A stretch of DNA of 64,000 bases from Pagrus major (taxonomy: Eukaryota; Chordata; Actinopteri; Spariformes; Sparidae), in assembly GCF_040436345.1 (NCBI RefSeq), contig NC_133221.1, forward strand, positions 20,457,165 to 20,521,164. Reading direction: 5' to 3'. The notes under the pieces are model-generated. The model ran no database searches. It saw nothing but the letters and a program-made list of their open reading frames with translations, and was not told the origin of the DNA. The translations under genes were made by a program, and so were the position numbers. Below, piece after piece: positions 9,631 through 24,522 of the stretch. Numbering within the stretch: the first letter of the stretch is position 1; every line of letters starts with the position of its first letter.

Positions 9631-12253
9631 ATGGCACAGGTTCAGGTCTCACAGGTGGGAATACAAACCTTATCAAAACTACTATCAATTACAGTCACTT
9701 TAACAGTTGTCGTTCAAGTTATAGGGAAAAGTTAACTTTGATTTACACTTCTCATGTCATGTGTAGTTGGAGAAAGTCATTGAGGAGGCGTTAAAGAGTG
9801 GGGATGTCCAAGCACTGGATGTGTTCCTGCAAGGGGGCATACATGAAGGGATGTCAGTAAAATGTGCCCACCAGTTTCTCACCAAATTGGATAAGCTTGT
9901 CAGCAGGGTAAGATGAAGCCAAGCACTCCCACTATGCCATGATGCTCTGTTGCTTGCAGGTTCATTGATGCCATGTTTGTATTGTTTATGCAGAGTTTAG
10001 ATCAAAAAGATTCCAAATCAGCCAGTTTGGGTTTCGCTATCCTGTACAAGTTTGGGAAAAACCTGAAACTACCTGGTGATCGTGAAGGTCTGTCAGGATT
10101 AATAGCAGAAGGCCTGCTCAAAAAGATAAGTATACATGTATTGCATACAGGCACAAAGTGTATAAGTCTTCTATAAGTAGCTGTACATAGTAATTAATTG
10201 AACCTGGTTTTGTGCACATGGTGCAGTGGTTTGAGAAATGCAGGCAGCTGTGGATCCAATGTGGCCCGCAGTGGGATGAGATCTTGTTCAACCTCTCTGA
10301 GGACTTCTTTGATGCCTTAATGGTGAGCTAATGTAGAACAGTAAAACACTCTTTGTGTAATAAAAGTACTGTTACTTGTACCACTCACGTTATTATAATA
10401 ATGTAATATCATAATGTAAAACAATTTTTGCTCCTCTCTTTTACAGGTGGTTCATGAGTCATGCAAAGAAGGTACACTCTTTGTGTCTATCCATCCTTAG
10501 TACGGTGTTGTCATCTTCAATTAGCCCTTTTTAGGACCCAAGTTAAAACTTACATGCTTTTATTCCCCCTGGAATGTTTTAAAAAAAAAAAACATTATTT
10601 ATTTAGAAAAGTTGTAATCTTAAAATCGCTGTATTTCTTGAATGTTTTTGTTTGTTCCACAGATAGGAAATTGTTAAATTCTCTTTACACAAATTTTTTC
10701 ATCAGACAAGGCCAGCTCCTTAGAACCAAGTCAAAATGTCAAAAAATGTCATGATGTGTATAAGAAACTGCTTTGTCCCTATTCACAGTATTGCCACATA
10801 CATATTTTTTTGTAGGAACACACAAAATCACAGAGTCCTTCCTGTATCCTGTTGGTCAATTGGCAGTAGACCCCAGAATCTACGTCCTGATCCAAAAAGA
10901 GGTTTGATAGGCTTATTTTGGAGTAGCATTAAAAATCTTGAATCATGTATTTGCTCTTAAGTTACCATTCTAATAATGTTCCAACAGGCTATTCAGAAAT
11001 TTAATTTAATTCTGGACAAAATCCCTGTGGAGCTCAAGCGAAAGAAGAATATCCTAACATCACAGGAGGCCTCAGATATTATGTAGGTCGTAGTGGTTTC
11101 TTATAGTATAAATCGCTCTTACCTTTTTTAACAGTATACACATGCTCTTGAACTTTTGCTTGTATCATATTTCTGCAGGCTCAAGCTGGCTGGTCAGATA
11201 ATAGAGGGTGGTGGTAAGTTTTTTTCTATGAATATTACCATTTCTATTCTCACAAAAAACATATGCAGACATAAAAAAGGTACAACAGTTTGTTTGTGTC
11301 AGATTACGACTTGCAGACAGCCCTGATGGAGGCATTGTGCAGAATGGCTACTCCTGACCAGAGGAAGGAGCTGGCAGATCGATGGTTCAGCATGCAGCAC
11401 ATGGCCAGAGCATTTGTCAACATCCGTGATTCTGAGTTTGAGACGGTAAAAAATTGTAATTTATCCAAGTGCATCACCTTTGCCTCTCATTTACATTTAC
11501 ATAAAATTACAACAGCTGCTCAGCTACAAAGAATTTAATGTTAATGCGTGTGATTTCAGGATTGTCGCAAGTTTCTGAACTTGGTGAACGGGATGCAGGG
11601 TGACAGGAGAAGGTACAGAGATACCATAGCTCAGCTAAAACGCCTCCCCAAACTGTGTGTGGGGAACTTTAGGTGTCATTAGTTGCCACTTAAAATAGTA
11701 ATATATTGATTTAACTGTTTTCTCAAAACCTTGAGTCTAGCACAATGAGTGAATAAGAGTGACTGTTCCTCCTCTATCCCCAGTGGTATCACCCACCTAT
11801 CGATATGTAATTGTGTACTAGCTAATTTCTAACAATATCTTTTCATTAAATTCAATGAAAGTACAAAGTATTTGGGGGGGGCTTGATAGGACAAAAGTAT
11901 GGAACACATGAATGCACATAACTGTATAACAATGTCCTCTCTGTGCTATAGAGTATATTCCTACCCCTGTTTGGAGGTTTATCTGGGCAAGTATGAGGTC
12001 AGTGTCAAAAGGATTTCTATGTTTTACAAATTGGTACAGTTTAGTCCATTTAAGCCTTAAGATAGCTTGCATATAAGGTGAAATGTTACATGATGTATTC
12101 CTCAGTGTATTAGGAGATGTGTTAAAAGGATTGTTGTTATGGTTCCAGCTGCTGATGCCCACTGATGAGAAGCTGGAAGAATTTTGGATTGACTTCAACC
12201 TCAGGAGCCACAGCATCTCCTTTTACTTCTCTTTGGCTGATGAAGAAGCACAG
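9631..12253 (+). CDS. sycp2: sycp2 exons 1-12, ARM-like domain and start of Spt16M-like domain
   Basis: Exons are 9631-9654, 9767-9907, 9994-10125, 10218-10322, 10447-10471, 10816-10901, 10988-11082, 11179-11213, 11303-11445, 11560-11612, 11952-11997 and 12149-12253. They encode the helical ARM-like repeat region. The best blocks against human are LLKK-MVQWFEKC (human LIQK-MVAWFEKS) and DYDLQTALMEALCRMATPDQ (human DYDLQVGIVEALCRMTTEKQ). Others are SEFETDCRKFLNLVNGMQGD and LMPTDEKLEEFWIDFNLRS (human IPSDEKLEEFWIDFNLGS). The last block opens the Spt16M-like domain. The junction of exons 3 and 4 is fixed by homology and leaves an intron with AT and AC ends. Confidence 0.9.
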
Positions 12254-13210
12254 GTACCTCAAGATCATTAATGAAAGTGGAAATCTAAGAATGCAGCATT
12301 TAGATTATCAACAGGAGATGTACAGTGTATCTGTTAGAGCCTGACATAATGTGGTCTCTCCTTCATTAAGGAGGGCCAGTGGGATACTATATGCATCAAT
12401 GAGAATGAAGTCAAAAGCTACACTGTCACAGGTAATCAAAACTTTTAAACTTGTTTTATGGCATTCCATGCATCCATCCATACATGGATAGAAAAATAGC
12501 ACTTGTCTGCCAAACCAGAGGCATTTTGATACATGAATCAACTTGATAGATCTATGTGTCATTAACCAAGAGCGCTAAACTTCATGAAGATAATATCCCC
12601 TTTTGATTTGTATGTGACTACATTTGTTCACATTTATGTGTGTGTTTGTGTGTAACCATAATACAGCGTGCTCTTTATTTCCAGAGGAGGGCAAGAGGCA
12701 CATCTTGCAGTTAAAGCTGTCGGAGGTGCTGGTCATGGGTGCGGTGGAAGGATCAATTCTTACCATCCACTTCAGCTCCTCCCTGGACATCCTGCAGGCT
12801 GCTCGTAGTGTCTATGGACACAGTAAAAACAAAGTAGGCTGTGGCTTATTCACTCCATCCTTATAGGAGGCCACAATATCAGTAAGAATATTTATTTGTC
12901 AGTTTGCATTAACAAACAACTCTTCCCGTCAGGACTTTGTGGGAAAGAAAGGCACATCTGTAGTGAAGACTACAGTTAAAGTTCTAATGGAAGAGAACAG
13001 CTCCCAGGTAAACAATGGTCTGTTAACATATTGACACAAATTGTCAAATACAAGATGTAAGTTGTGTTTCATAAATGGGGTATGGCCGAAGACAAAACAT
13101 CTCGTGGCTGATGTTTGTGTTTAGAAATTAGGTCTTTTTTAATGTGATATTATTGTATCAGAAGCGCATTTTGAAAACAGCTTCCTCTGTGCAAACCAGC
13201 TTTATAGCTG

Positions 13211-13250
<40 letters not shown>

Positions 13251-16200
13251 ACAGTATACTTCATGTCCCTCTCCATGCAGGTTGTTCCAGAGAGTCAGGT
13301 GTCCCATGGTGAAAGTGAGAAAAGCACTGTCCCTTACCCTTTGCCTGCCCCGTCTGCACCTGTCCAGGTGACACAGCTTTGTATGGTATATTAAATCAAA
13401 TATGAAGAAGTTAAGAGTCCTTTAGCAGAACACATGGGTTTGTCAATGACAGCTGTCTTTTGAAAGTTCAGTGAGCTCATGAACTCACACAACCAGGCTC
13501 CCCAGTTCTTTTATTTTTGTGGTTACAGTAATTAATACTAATTCAGTCAATATGTGGTCAATATATTATTTTTTTCTGATGACCTATTTCATGTAACAAT
13601 ACAGTACATACCCTCAATATACTTTATGCCTATAACTCATCAGTAGATTCTTTGAGAGACAGGATAAAGGATAGTGAAAAAGGCCTTTCTCAAGACTGTT
13701 GTGGCTTTGATGGACTTCAGTTGAGACTGTGCACAAATCTAATTACTCTACTATCCTGTGTTATGACTGCATTGAAAAACAAAAACAAATATAATTTAAA
13801 AAGTGTAATTGTTGGTTACAGTTCCACTGTGAAAATATGCACTTGACACTTAGCTGTAGATCACTCACTGAAACAATGGCCAGTAGGGGGCGTAGATAGC
13901 AAGGGAACTAACCATATCAGGTTCAAGTATTTGCTCTGCCAAGGAGTCATGATCCACAGTATGTGATCCTGTACTATTAGCTTAATGTGGAATAGATTCC
14001 TATATATATGAGATCATTTGAGATTCACATTTAATTTGACAATTAAAGTAGGCCACACTGAAAATTCACAAACACAATCATTCTGATTCTCCCTCCAGAC
14101 GGTGACCCCAGCCAAGATGAGGATGTCAGAGTCCACCACCTTCATCAGCAGCAGTGGAGGAGGAAGTGTGCACAGTGCCCGTTCCCTCTCTGTTGTGATG
14201 CCATCAAGTAGGTGACACTAGAAACTGTTTAAATTTCTGTCACATCAGTGTCATTGTTATTGTATTATGTTGAATGAATACAGGGTCAATAGTACAATAC
14301 TCAAACATTTATTTGCATTAAATCTGTTTCACTGAACTCTTTGATTACATGTTTCCTGTTACAGTGCCTCCTGGACTTTATTGGTGTCCAGGAAAGATGA
14401 GCAGTGTACTGTTGACCTTTGTTTACAAGATAAACATAAAACAACATTCATAAATTTAAGTGTACACTGTTTTTTTTAGATCACATTACTGTGTCCCTTA
14501 GTTGGGGAGGAAACCGCATATATATTAGTAGGTCGCATCTATTGAGAGATGTAAACTAGTTAAATAATTATAAACTAAACTCAGATGTCTTGAAAGATTT
14601 TTCTTTTTTTTTTCAAAACATTTTTTTCATATCTTTCATTTCATAGTCTCCGTTGGACAAATTCATTCTTTACAGTGTGTCAACTTAACATCTATCAAGA
14701 TTCTTGTCATATCCATATTAACATCCACAAGACTTGTGGTTCAAACCATTCCAGGCAGTTGTAACGTCTGATGGGAAGCTCCTTATGAAAATTCTGTTCT
14801 TATTTTCTGCAAAGAAAGTGAAGATAAATTTAAGCTAGGCGTGCAGATTCAACTCTCAACTATGACAATGTACTCTTCTCCCATTTAGACACGTCAGCCA
14901 AGGGTAAAGGCAAGCCATCCCTGGAGATGGTTCGTTCTTGTGATAGGAAGGGTGACTCTTACCTGGGAGAGCTAAGGACGACTGCTAAGACCTTCAGTCA
15001 TGGCGCAACACCTAACAACTCATTAGTAGGTAGCATGATAGAGCAGGTAAGAGACATACTTAATATGCTACCTGAAAAATGTCATATTGTCTTTGCTTTT
15101 GACAATTTGCTTTAAATCATGGTGTCTGTCTTAGAGTGACACGTCTCTACAGAGCATGGCTTCCAAACAGGCCAGTAAGAGTAAAGATGGCAAACACAAA
15201 AAGGTATAATCACCAAATTATTATGTTAATAAATAAGTTTAGCTAGTATGTGTTGTCTACTTTTATTTTACTGTTTTAAGTATATGATCATGTGACACGA
15301 TTGAAATATAAACACAGCTATATTTCTTTTCAGTCTTTTTCATGATTACATGTATTTATTATTAAATTTAAATCTGATACCCCAAGGCCCAGATAATGTT
15401 TGACACTATTGGTCCCAACCTCCCCACCAAATAGGATTTCTATTTAGCTTGACAAGGAAATCTTGTAAAATTTGGCCTGACAATCCTGTTTTGTATGTTA
15501 TTTCAGTGGAAGGAAAGCTGTATTTGCAGAAATTACAGTATAGCATTTTGTAACATTTGTTGTCTCTGTTTGTCCTACAGAACATACCACTGGCAAAAGC
15601 AGCAGATATGGTTCTAGCTGGACAGGGAGAAGAAGAGCCGATAGGTATTGTATCGCTATGGTGACTTGACTTTGGCTCAGGCCAGAAATAGAGCTACATT
15701 GTTTTTCTAGTCTTGAACTCACAACTCATCTTTTTACCTACAGAAAATAGTTTTGTGCCTGATACCCAACCCAGCAGTAGCAGAAACACGTAAGCACTGT
15801 GACTGTGATCAGCGTAGCCAATGCTCTGATAGGTAATGTTGTGTGTATTTGTGTTAATGCATTATGACATGGATATCTAAACATTTTTATTTGTTTAAAA
15901 AAATAGATCCTCTAACTGGAGCAAACTGTCGGTTTCTGAAATGCTAATGATGCCCACACAGAAAATTGCTTCTCTGCCAAGACCTGGTAAGCAAAGAAGT
16001 CAACAGATATCATATAAGACGTCACTAAATGTTATGCATATTAAAAGCTAGTACCACACACACAATCTAGCTAGATAAAAATGTATGCCATCTAACTTTT
16101 ATTTGGTTATGAATTATTTTGTCCCTTTAGAGCCTCGTTCAAGTTTGTCACAACAGCAGGAGCACCAGTCCTCAGCACAGAGATCATCAGTTCCACTTCA

Positions 16201-19200
16201 CGGCCCAATCAGCCAAAAGCAATTCCACACCGAACTCACCCAGCGCCTGAAGCCATTCCTCAGCAAGGGGAAGCAGGATCTTGCACCTCAGGAGCCAGCT
16301 CTACCCCAGAGAAAAATGTCTGAGAACAGAGAGGGCTCTAAAGACAGAAGCTCTGTGGAGCGGTGTGTTCCTAAAGAGCAGCAGGTTCAAAGAAATCGCC
16401 TGGTCAAAGGGACGAGCAAAGGCCAGATGTCACTGGAGGCCGATGCTTCTCCAATCAAAGCCCCAGCCAAGGCCTCCACGACCAAAGCTGTGCAGGAGAG
16501 AAGACCAGCCAACATAAAGGGTGAAACAAACAAGGCCCCCTCAAGCAAAGAGAAGGTATGAACTCTGTAGGCTTTAAGTAGCTTAATGTCCATTCAAAGG
16601 TTATTAATGATGTATATCATGACTCTCACACCTTCTGCTGTCTCTACTCAGAGAGATGTAGAGCTTGCAGGCAGCATGGTGAAGCTCATCTCCAGCCGGT
16701 ATGAGTCCACAGCAAAACATACGACAGAAAATATCCCTCAGAGCTGCAGTCCTCCTTTGATCAACAGGTATACACGATGATGATTGTTGTGTTACATTTT
16801 GTTGTAAATACACACACTGCTTGCATACATGCCACTTATTGACTGTTTGTGTTTTAGTAATAGGCCGATCTTCAACATGAGCTGGTTATCTACTGTTAAA
16901 GTAAGTGATCACTACTTGATTTATGGTGAGCTGTAACTTAAAGTTACTTTACTCCTGCTTGATTTACTAAAGGTGATCTTTATCTGCTAAAGAAAGAACT
17001 ATCTGGAGCTGTGAGCCTAAAGAAATCAAACAACAAAACTGCAACAAGCTATAAAAAACAGAGGTAATTTAATTTAGTTAAATTGTTTAGATGTTTCTGT
17101 GGCTTTTAGTGCATTTTAGGATGTATTTAATGCCTTTTTTCTGTTACACAGAAAAGACATTTATGAATTCAGCATTGATGCACCATTGAGTATTTGGGTA
17201 AATATTACTTATGTTAGTATTGTATATCATTAATAAATTATACCTGGGTTATCGGTATGCCAGTGTAGTGTTTAAAGTCTGTTTTATTGCTTTTTAGGGA
17301 AAGGACAAAACCTTCAACAACACTTCTGCCATATCGAGCAGGCACGTCTGACAATTGAGAATGGCCTTGGGGTTTATTTTTTATGAAATATAACCTGTGA
17401 AACAGAGGATTTTGTCTAATTTCATACTTGCCATATTATTTTATAGTAGCATCCATGACTCCTCAGCATTCCCCAGCACAACCAAGAAAGGACAACTTGT
17501 GGCAAAAGTATGCTTCCATCATAATTCATTTGTTTTTTTTGTTTTATTATAATTGTGCGTGTGTGTGTGTGTGTCAGTACTTGCTGCATGTGTCCTCACA
17601 TGCTTCTGCTCCTGTCAGGAAAATGCAGTAGTCACACTAAAAAGTTGAAGTGCACTGTATGCTAACCAATAAGACATCTCACTCTCTCTTTCCATGCATC
17701 AGTCTACCTGTCTTCCACTACTTTGTGTGTTGCAGGTAAATAGGCATGTGAAGAAACATCTGTTCAGTGACTCAGACACAGACTGTGCCACGACAGAGGT
17801 CAGCTGGCTGAGGGAGTCGGGCAGGAAGCCCAAACCCAAAGTTACCAAATACTCCAGACAGGCGCCTGTCAAGCCCAAAGCTGTGTCACCTCATGCTTCA
17901 TGTAGGCAATTAAAGCCACACGTTCATGCTGTTCACAGTCTGACATCCATCACATCACATAAACATAGTCATAATAAGTTTTGTTTTCTTGCAGATGAAT
18001 CTCAGGATATACCACCATCCTCTCAGAAACTTCTAAATGGCAATACCAAACCCAATAAGGTAAGGCAGTATTGTTGTTTTCAGTACATAATGTGCTTTGA
18101 GCCTGTGATGCACTATCCCATTCAGCCACAGTGTGTCATTGTTGTTTAATCAGAAGAAGCCTGATATGAAGGAGAGAGTGGAGCAGCCAAAGAAAACAGT
18201 GAAGCCAGCAGCAGCACCTAACAGACCAAATGCAGCAAACAGGAGGCCTCAGAGAGCTGCAGCCATCACTACCAAGAGCTACAAGGAGCCAGACACTGAT
18301 GAGAGCCAGTCAGAATCAGAGAAGCCTCCTGTTTCCAAGGCAAAGAACTTTCCTCTATCTTATGTAATTTTCTCTTTTTTAAAGAGTACATAAATTGTTT
18401 AACATAACATAGTTGTTATGTTATTGTGTATGCACGTTGATGAGACAACGTTTGTGCTGATCAGAATATATGATCTCCATTATCTGTCTGAGTTACTATG
18501 TATTGTGAATCTGCTTATACCAGGTACCATTTTGGTATTTTGTCAATGAAAGTAATGATAAGACCAGTGTGATCAAAGTCAGCATTGCAATGGAGCAATC
18601 CAACAAATAATGATACCATATTTCATGCGGTCAGAATTGCAGTACAGTTAGTACTGTACAGGTAGTACACGTGAACAATTGAATGGTATATTGTTTGAAA
18701 GCCAAGTACTTGGTGTTGAGCACAGTTCAATCAAAGAGATGGAAGTTAATTACAGTGCTGTTGCAAATAGAGTGAAATCATACTGTCTTTGCCCACTAAT
18801 AATAGTCCCCCTCCATCGATCATCTGGAGCATGCTGAGAAAACTCACAAGGCTGCTCAAGTGATGAAGAAAAAGACTGCCAGCCATCAACCAACCAAAAG
18901 CTATATAAAGCTGGAGAGAAAACATGGCAGCAACCAGTTAGAGTTGGTGTCAGAGCCGAATCACCAAATCACCAAATTTACTGATTTCACATGTCTCAAC
19001 AATACATATCAACCGCCCGCGTTTCTACCTGGAAGTGACTGTTGTTGTTACAATCAATCTGAGCTCACAGTGCTCACAATGCCACAGATGGATACAGTTC
19101 TTCTCCAGGCATCATATATTGTTTTCAGAGCAACAAGGATAGAATTCAAATAGTCTTGTGGCTGGCCAGTTTAGCTACAGGCAACTTTTCTCAACAAGCT

Positions 19201-22200
19201 TTACATTGTTGACAGGCCACACATCATCTACCTTACTGAGCTCTGTGGAATATACAAAACTTCTAGTTAGTAGCTGATTATGTTGTGTACAGTGTGAACG
19301 GGTAATATCATTTTTGAATGTGGCCAAACTGATCATCATTTTGGAATCATAGTTTGTATGAATAGTTGAAGAAATATTCAATTTCCTTTTTAGTCTGTCT
19401 GCCAACAGAAATGTTTTGTTGGCCAACAGGGGAGAAATGAGAAGACCTGTTTAGAGGTTCCTCAGATAAAGAAGAGAAAAAGCACCTCCTCCATGAGACT
19501 GGACAGCAACAAGCAGTCAAATCTGAAAAAGCCATCTGATCTCAAGGTGGGAGACCAGAATTGAGCACATCTGGTGATACTAGATTTATTGTATTGATTG
19601 ATTGTTAATGGTCCCATTTGGAAAATTCTAGTTAAATTCTAAAGAGATTCTGCAAAATTCTGCTAATAAATATCAGCATAAAGAAAAACCTAGCTGGTGC
19701 AAAATGTTATAGCATTTATGAATAGCTGGTTAGATTACAATCATTGTTCCCAAACATCCATCTAGATACAGCATATATTTAACATCGGAAGTGTATCTTG
19801 TGTTTTCTTAAGTGTAGTAAGCTGGCAATGAGCCATGGTCCTGAAAGTGAATGGGTTTCGTGCTTGTTGATCATATATAACGGAAACACTGTTTTTCAGC
19901 AGCAGAGGCCTGAGAACGTTGTTCCAGAAACTTCAAAGTTCTATAAGAGAAATGCCTCGCCTGCCCAAGAACAGATGAATGCATTGAAGGATTCCTGGGC
20001 TGCGCGCCAGACCTCTTTTCAGCCGTGCCCTCCTTCTATCGAGAGGATGAGATGTAAGACTGTGGAAAGCCACTTGCCGACATCAGAGTTAGATAACAGT
20101 CATTTGACTCCTTTGACATCAGCTAATTTCTGTTAGATATTTCATGCTGAATCAAATGGTTTGTTAATTCCATCACAGTGGCCACATTACTGAATAACTT
20201 TTTTGCCACTTTGGCTTCTAAACTTGTTTCCCGTCACTGACGAACATTGCTTTTGCTCGAATTGCTTAAGCAAAGTAGATTGTGTAGCAACATAATGTTT
20301 GGTTTTCACTTAATTAAGCAACACTGCATGTTTATTTAATTAGCTCAAGAATGAATGAAGGCACCCATCTTTGGAGATTGTTCAGACTGACCCAAGTCCT
20401 TGTGTTAACAAAAAGCAAAAAGAGGATTCAAATTTGTCAAATTTATAGAGTATTGTTCACCTAAAACCCAAATTGTACTTTCTTCACTTGGCCTGCTCAG
20501 TTTCAGTCACGAGATACTTTGTATTAAAGCTGTAAAAGTGTTAAATGTGTAATAATGTTCATTTGCACTAGATGTGTTTTCACTCTCACTGCCTTTATGA
20601 AGAAAGTTGTAAGACCGTTACATAAATGACCCTATTGCTCTCCAACCTCTTCACTGTAAATTGATATTTAGAAAAGCATGTATATATTGACCTTCTATTC
20701 TCTGTGCAACTTCTGAGGCCAGCTGTTTGAACATCTGTGCTTATTTTGGACCCTCACAGCTGCCGAGAGGTCAGCCCCAACCTTGGGTTTGACCTGCTCC
20801 CCTCTCCTCACCCCGCGGGGATCCCCACTCCCTGCCTCCCCCGACCCTCCATGCCAGGACACCCCCTCGCCAATCCTGCTGCTACCCAAACCTCGCTCTA
20901 CAGTCAGCAATAAAGGACACTTCAAGCCCTCCTGCTTCTACAGTGCAGAAAAGAAGCACAGCTCAACCAAGACTCAATCCATCCAGTCTGGCCCCTCTCT
21001 CCCCTCACTGACCCCTGTAGGTCAAACTCTAGCTGGACCTAGTGCAGAAGAGGTAAAACAGCACCTCTCTGACACCTTATGTAGGTCTTATCATCACGTG
21101 TGGATATGTGCTAAAGGTCACAACAACATTCAGAGATTTCAAGTGTAGCATAATACCACATGGATCCCTTTCACCCCAATACATCTCGGCTGTGTACCGA
21201 GAATGTTATGGACTTCTTCGGTTCTAGCGACTGGTGGGGAGTTCCCTGGTATTTAACATCTTTGAGTGATTCACACACCTTTACACTTCTTGAAAGTCAT
21301 TGACGTCACTCAGCAGTCATGTGAGAATGACTGGAGTGATGTGAATGGAGGTGTGAGTTATTAGGTGACTGAAGGCCTTCATAAACAGTAACCTAGAATG
21401 TAAAGACATGGGTTTGTGAGCTAAACATTGCTGGTTGAAATTCCCATACCAGCTGAGAAAATGTGGTGTAGAAGAACTGTTTTTGAGTTTTGAGTTTTTT
21501 CTTGAAGCTGTTATATGTCATATTGAGTCTCAAACTGCTCCACCCTCAACTGCCAACAGTTGTCAGGAAGCCATTCACAGGGGGGTAAATGTGTGTAACC
21601 AGTCTAAATTCAACTTTCCCTGATATATACATTATGTAATTATGTAGATAATGTTGGAATTGCTCATGATGATCTGACTGATTAAGTAGCATGATTGAAA
21701 TGACCTAAATAACTCCAGTCAGTGCAGATAATAGCACTCCAACACTTCATCTGTGCCTCTTTAATGCATCGTAGAAAAAGTCTTTATCATTTTACTGTCA
21801 CTAATCCATGACAGACATGGTGATTAGACCCACTAAATCACTTGCCATATTTCCTCTTGTCCATCATTTTCTCATCACTTTCTGTCCCTCTTCTTTCATG
21901 TTTTTGTTTCCAGAATAGTCCAGTCCAGCAGCCCTCACCACCTTCATCTCCACTGTCTCGACCCGCTGTGCCCCTGTTGACATCTACACTGCTTGAGCTG
22001 GACAAGGTGTCTCTGCCCTCTCCTCCTCAGTTACCATTCCCTGAGGACACCGTCAACCATGGCCAACATTATGGTTTTAGCATGTCCTCAATATCGCAGG
22101 TTTCGCTGAGCGTGTCATCCACCAAGTCATCAGTAGTCAGTATAGGAGTTAAGGACAGCCCCACTGCTGTCTCGTCTATCAAAGCAGAGGTAGGTTCTAA

Positions 22201-24489
22201 CCACACTTGATGTTTTATGATCAATTGATTATAATGGATGGATGGATGAGAGCACTGAAAGAGCATTAATGAGGAACTGAGTTATTGTAATTTTTAAATA
22301 GCTGTAGCCACCAAACAAACAACTAATGCATTACTGTCCATCCTAACAGAAATCACCACCTTCAGACCGAGACCCACAGCATGCACGGCATCTTCATATC
22401 TCAGGTAAAAGACCTTTCGTGTTCATATAGAATTCTTACTTGCTACTGTCTGAACTCAAAGCTACCTCACCTCTTCCCATAAATAAGGTTACAATAGTGT
22501 TACGAGTCCAAATTTCCCCAAATGGGTCCCATAGTCAAATCACAGATCTGTTGTGGAGGAAATCCTTGAGTTAAGAAACAGTTGTGTACTAGAAAATGTA
22601 TTTAAACTGCTGCTTCTTGTTTCAGGACCCAGTCGCAAGCGCCACATTTCCTTGTCCAGCAATTTCGAGGAAGACGAAAAGGAAGAAAGGAAGAAAAGCA
22701 AGATGAGGGTGCAGCGTTCGCCTCGGATGAAACCCAGGAAGTTGTTCAAGTCCTGTAAGACATGTTACTACAAACATCATTCTAAAACTGAAAGCTGGGA
22801 CACATATACTCGATTTAAAACAGTACAAAGGCACCCTTTTTTCCAGTTTTACTTGGCATCGCATTGAGTGTCAGGTGGTCTGTCAAAGAAAAGATCTTGT
22901 GGTCCGAATCCTAGTCTGAACAGCTGTCTGTTCAACATTAGAAATTCCAAAAGCACAAAGGTTCATTTGTTTTAGAATAAAAGGCATGTGAGGTACATTT
23001 TTTACGTATTAGATTGTATTCAACAACCAACAGAAAATGATTTCTTGAAGTAGTGTTAGAACATGTTTTTTTTTATGGTCGGCCTTGTTGAGATACGCAT
23101 GCAGTGAAGATAATTGTTTTCAATGCCTTCTTTATAATTTTGGATGAAAATCATATTTGCAACCTGTATAATTCAAATGATACATTTGTTTTGGTAATCA
23201 ACAAATTCGACTCTCTGACATTATTTCCTGCAACGGATCATTGGATGTGTCTGTCATACAGTTGTTGAGGTGTCTGCTGACAGCCATGTGAGCCAGGTGC
23301 TGTCTTCTTCCCAAACGATGAGCTCCAGTCACTGGGAGGCTGATGTCGGGGATGAAGACATGGACATGGATGAGGATTCAGAGTTGCCAAAACTTGCTGT
23401 AAACCCGAGTAACCTGTGCCAGCAATTCAGCTCTGAGCTAAAGAAGAAGTTCGAGGTTGGACATACACATACAACACACATATAAATAGTCACCAAGGCA
23501 AGAGAGTACTGACACACAACAGTATTAAAAACTAATGAAACAATGTGTTTTGTATGAGGTATGGTACCAATGTGTAGTTTTAAACTTAATGTATTCTCAC
23601 AACTTCTCTTGAGCACGTCACATCTCATGTGTGCTTTGTTCTCATAATCCCACTGAAATGTTGAACATGATGGCCTTACTGAACCACTGTCTATTAAATG
23701 TGTTTGTAGAACCGTTATCAGATGATGGAGGTTTACAACAAGCAGTCTTTGAAGACCGTCCAGCAACATGTCTCCTCGCTCAACATGCAAGTTACCAAAT
23801 ACAGGTCAGTTAGTATGTAATTGATGTACACATTTGACTTTTGTTTTCCATTGACATATAGCTTAATTTGATGGCTGCTTACCCTCCAATGCGTGTGGTG
23901 AGAGAACGACCGCACAATCCACAGTCAGGAGTCAGTGTTCTAAGTTTACTCTGATAGTACATGAGTACTCTTCAGTGTCCTGTCTTTCTGCAATCTGAAA
24001 ACACTCAACTTTTTGTTAGCTTTTCATTTTAGATTTCCACTTTGCTGGTTTATTCGCTCTCCTCTTCTCTACAGGACTCAGAGGCTTGAACGGGTTCAGG
24101 AGGTTCTCTTAGAAGAGATCTGCAAATTGGAGCAGGATGACACTGTGCTGAAAAACATGGAGAAAGACCTGGCTGTATGTAACTCTGTCTTAGTCTCTCT
24201 CTCCCTCTATCTATATGTCTTTCTAATATACACGCCCTCTTACGTAACCTTTTGGTGGAGAATGTGAAAAGTAATATCAGTAAAAACAGAATATGCAATC
24301 ATAGAATATTCTGGTAAATGAGACTGACTTGAAACTAACTACTATGTGATCTGTTCTTCACGTTGATTTGACCTTAAAAGCGTTTGGTTTCTGTCCTCTC
24401 ACAGATGTACTGGAAAAAGCAGAGCGTGGCGTTCCATTCTTACAAGGAGCAAGAAATCAGGAGGTGAAATTTAGGCCTGTGTGTGTGTG

Positions 24490-24522
<33 letters not shown>

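Noticed and set aside
18346-18351. GC donor AAG|GCAAAG as the end of sycp2 exon 32
   Set aside because: Frame-compatible, but a GT donor 18 bases on is also in frame, so I did not count it as a third non-canonical intron.
18780-18920. Exon-like VMKKKTASHQPTKSY between sycp2 exons 32 and 33
   Set aside because: No convincing donor and no similarity to SYCP2. It sits in otherwise featureless intron.
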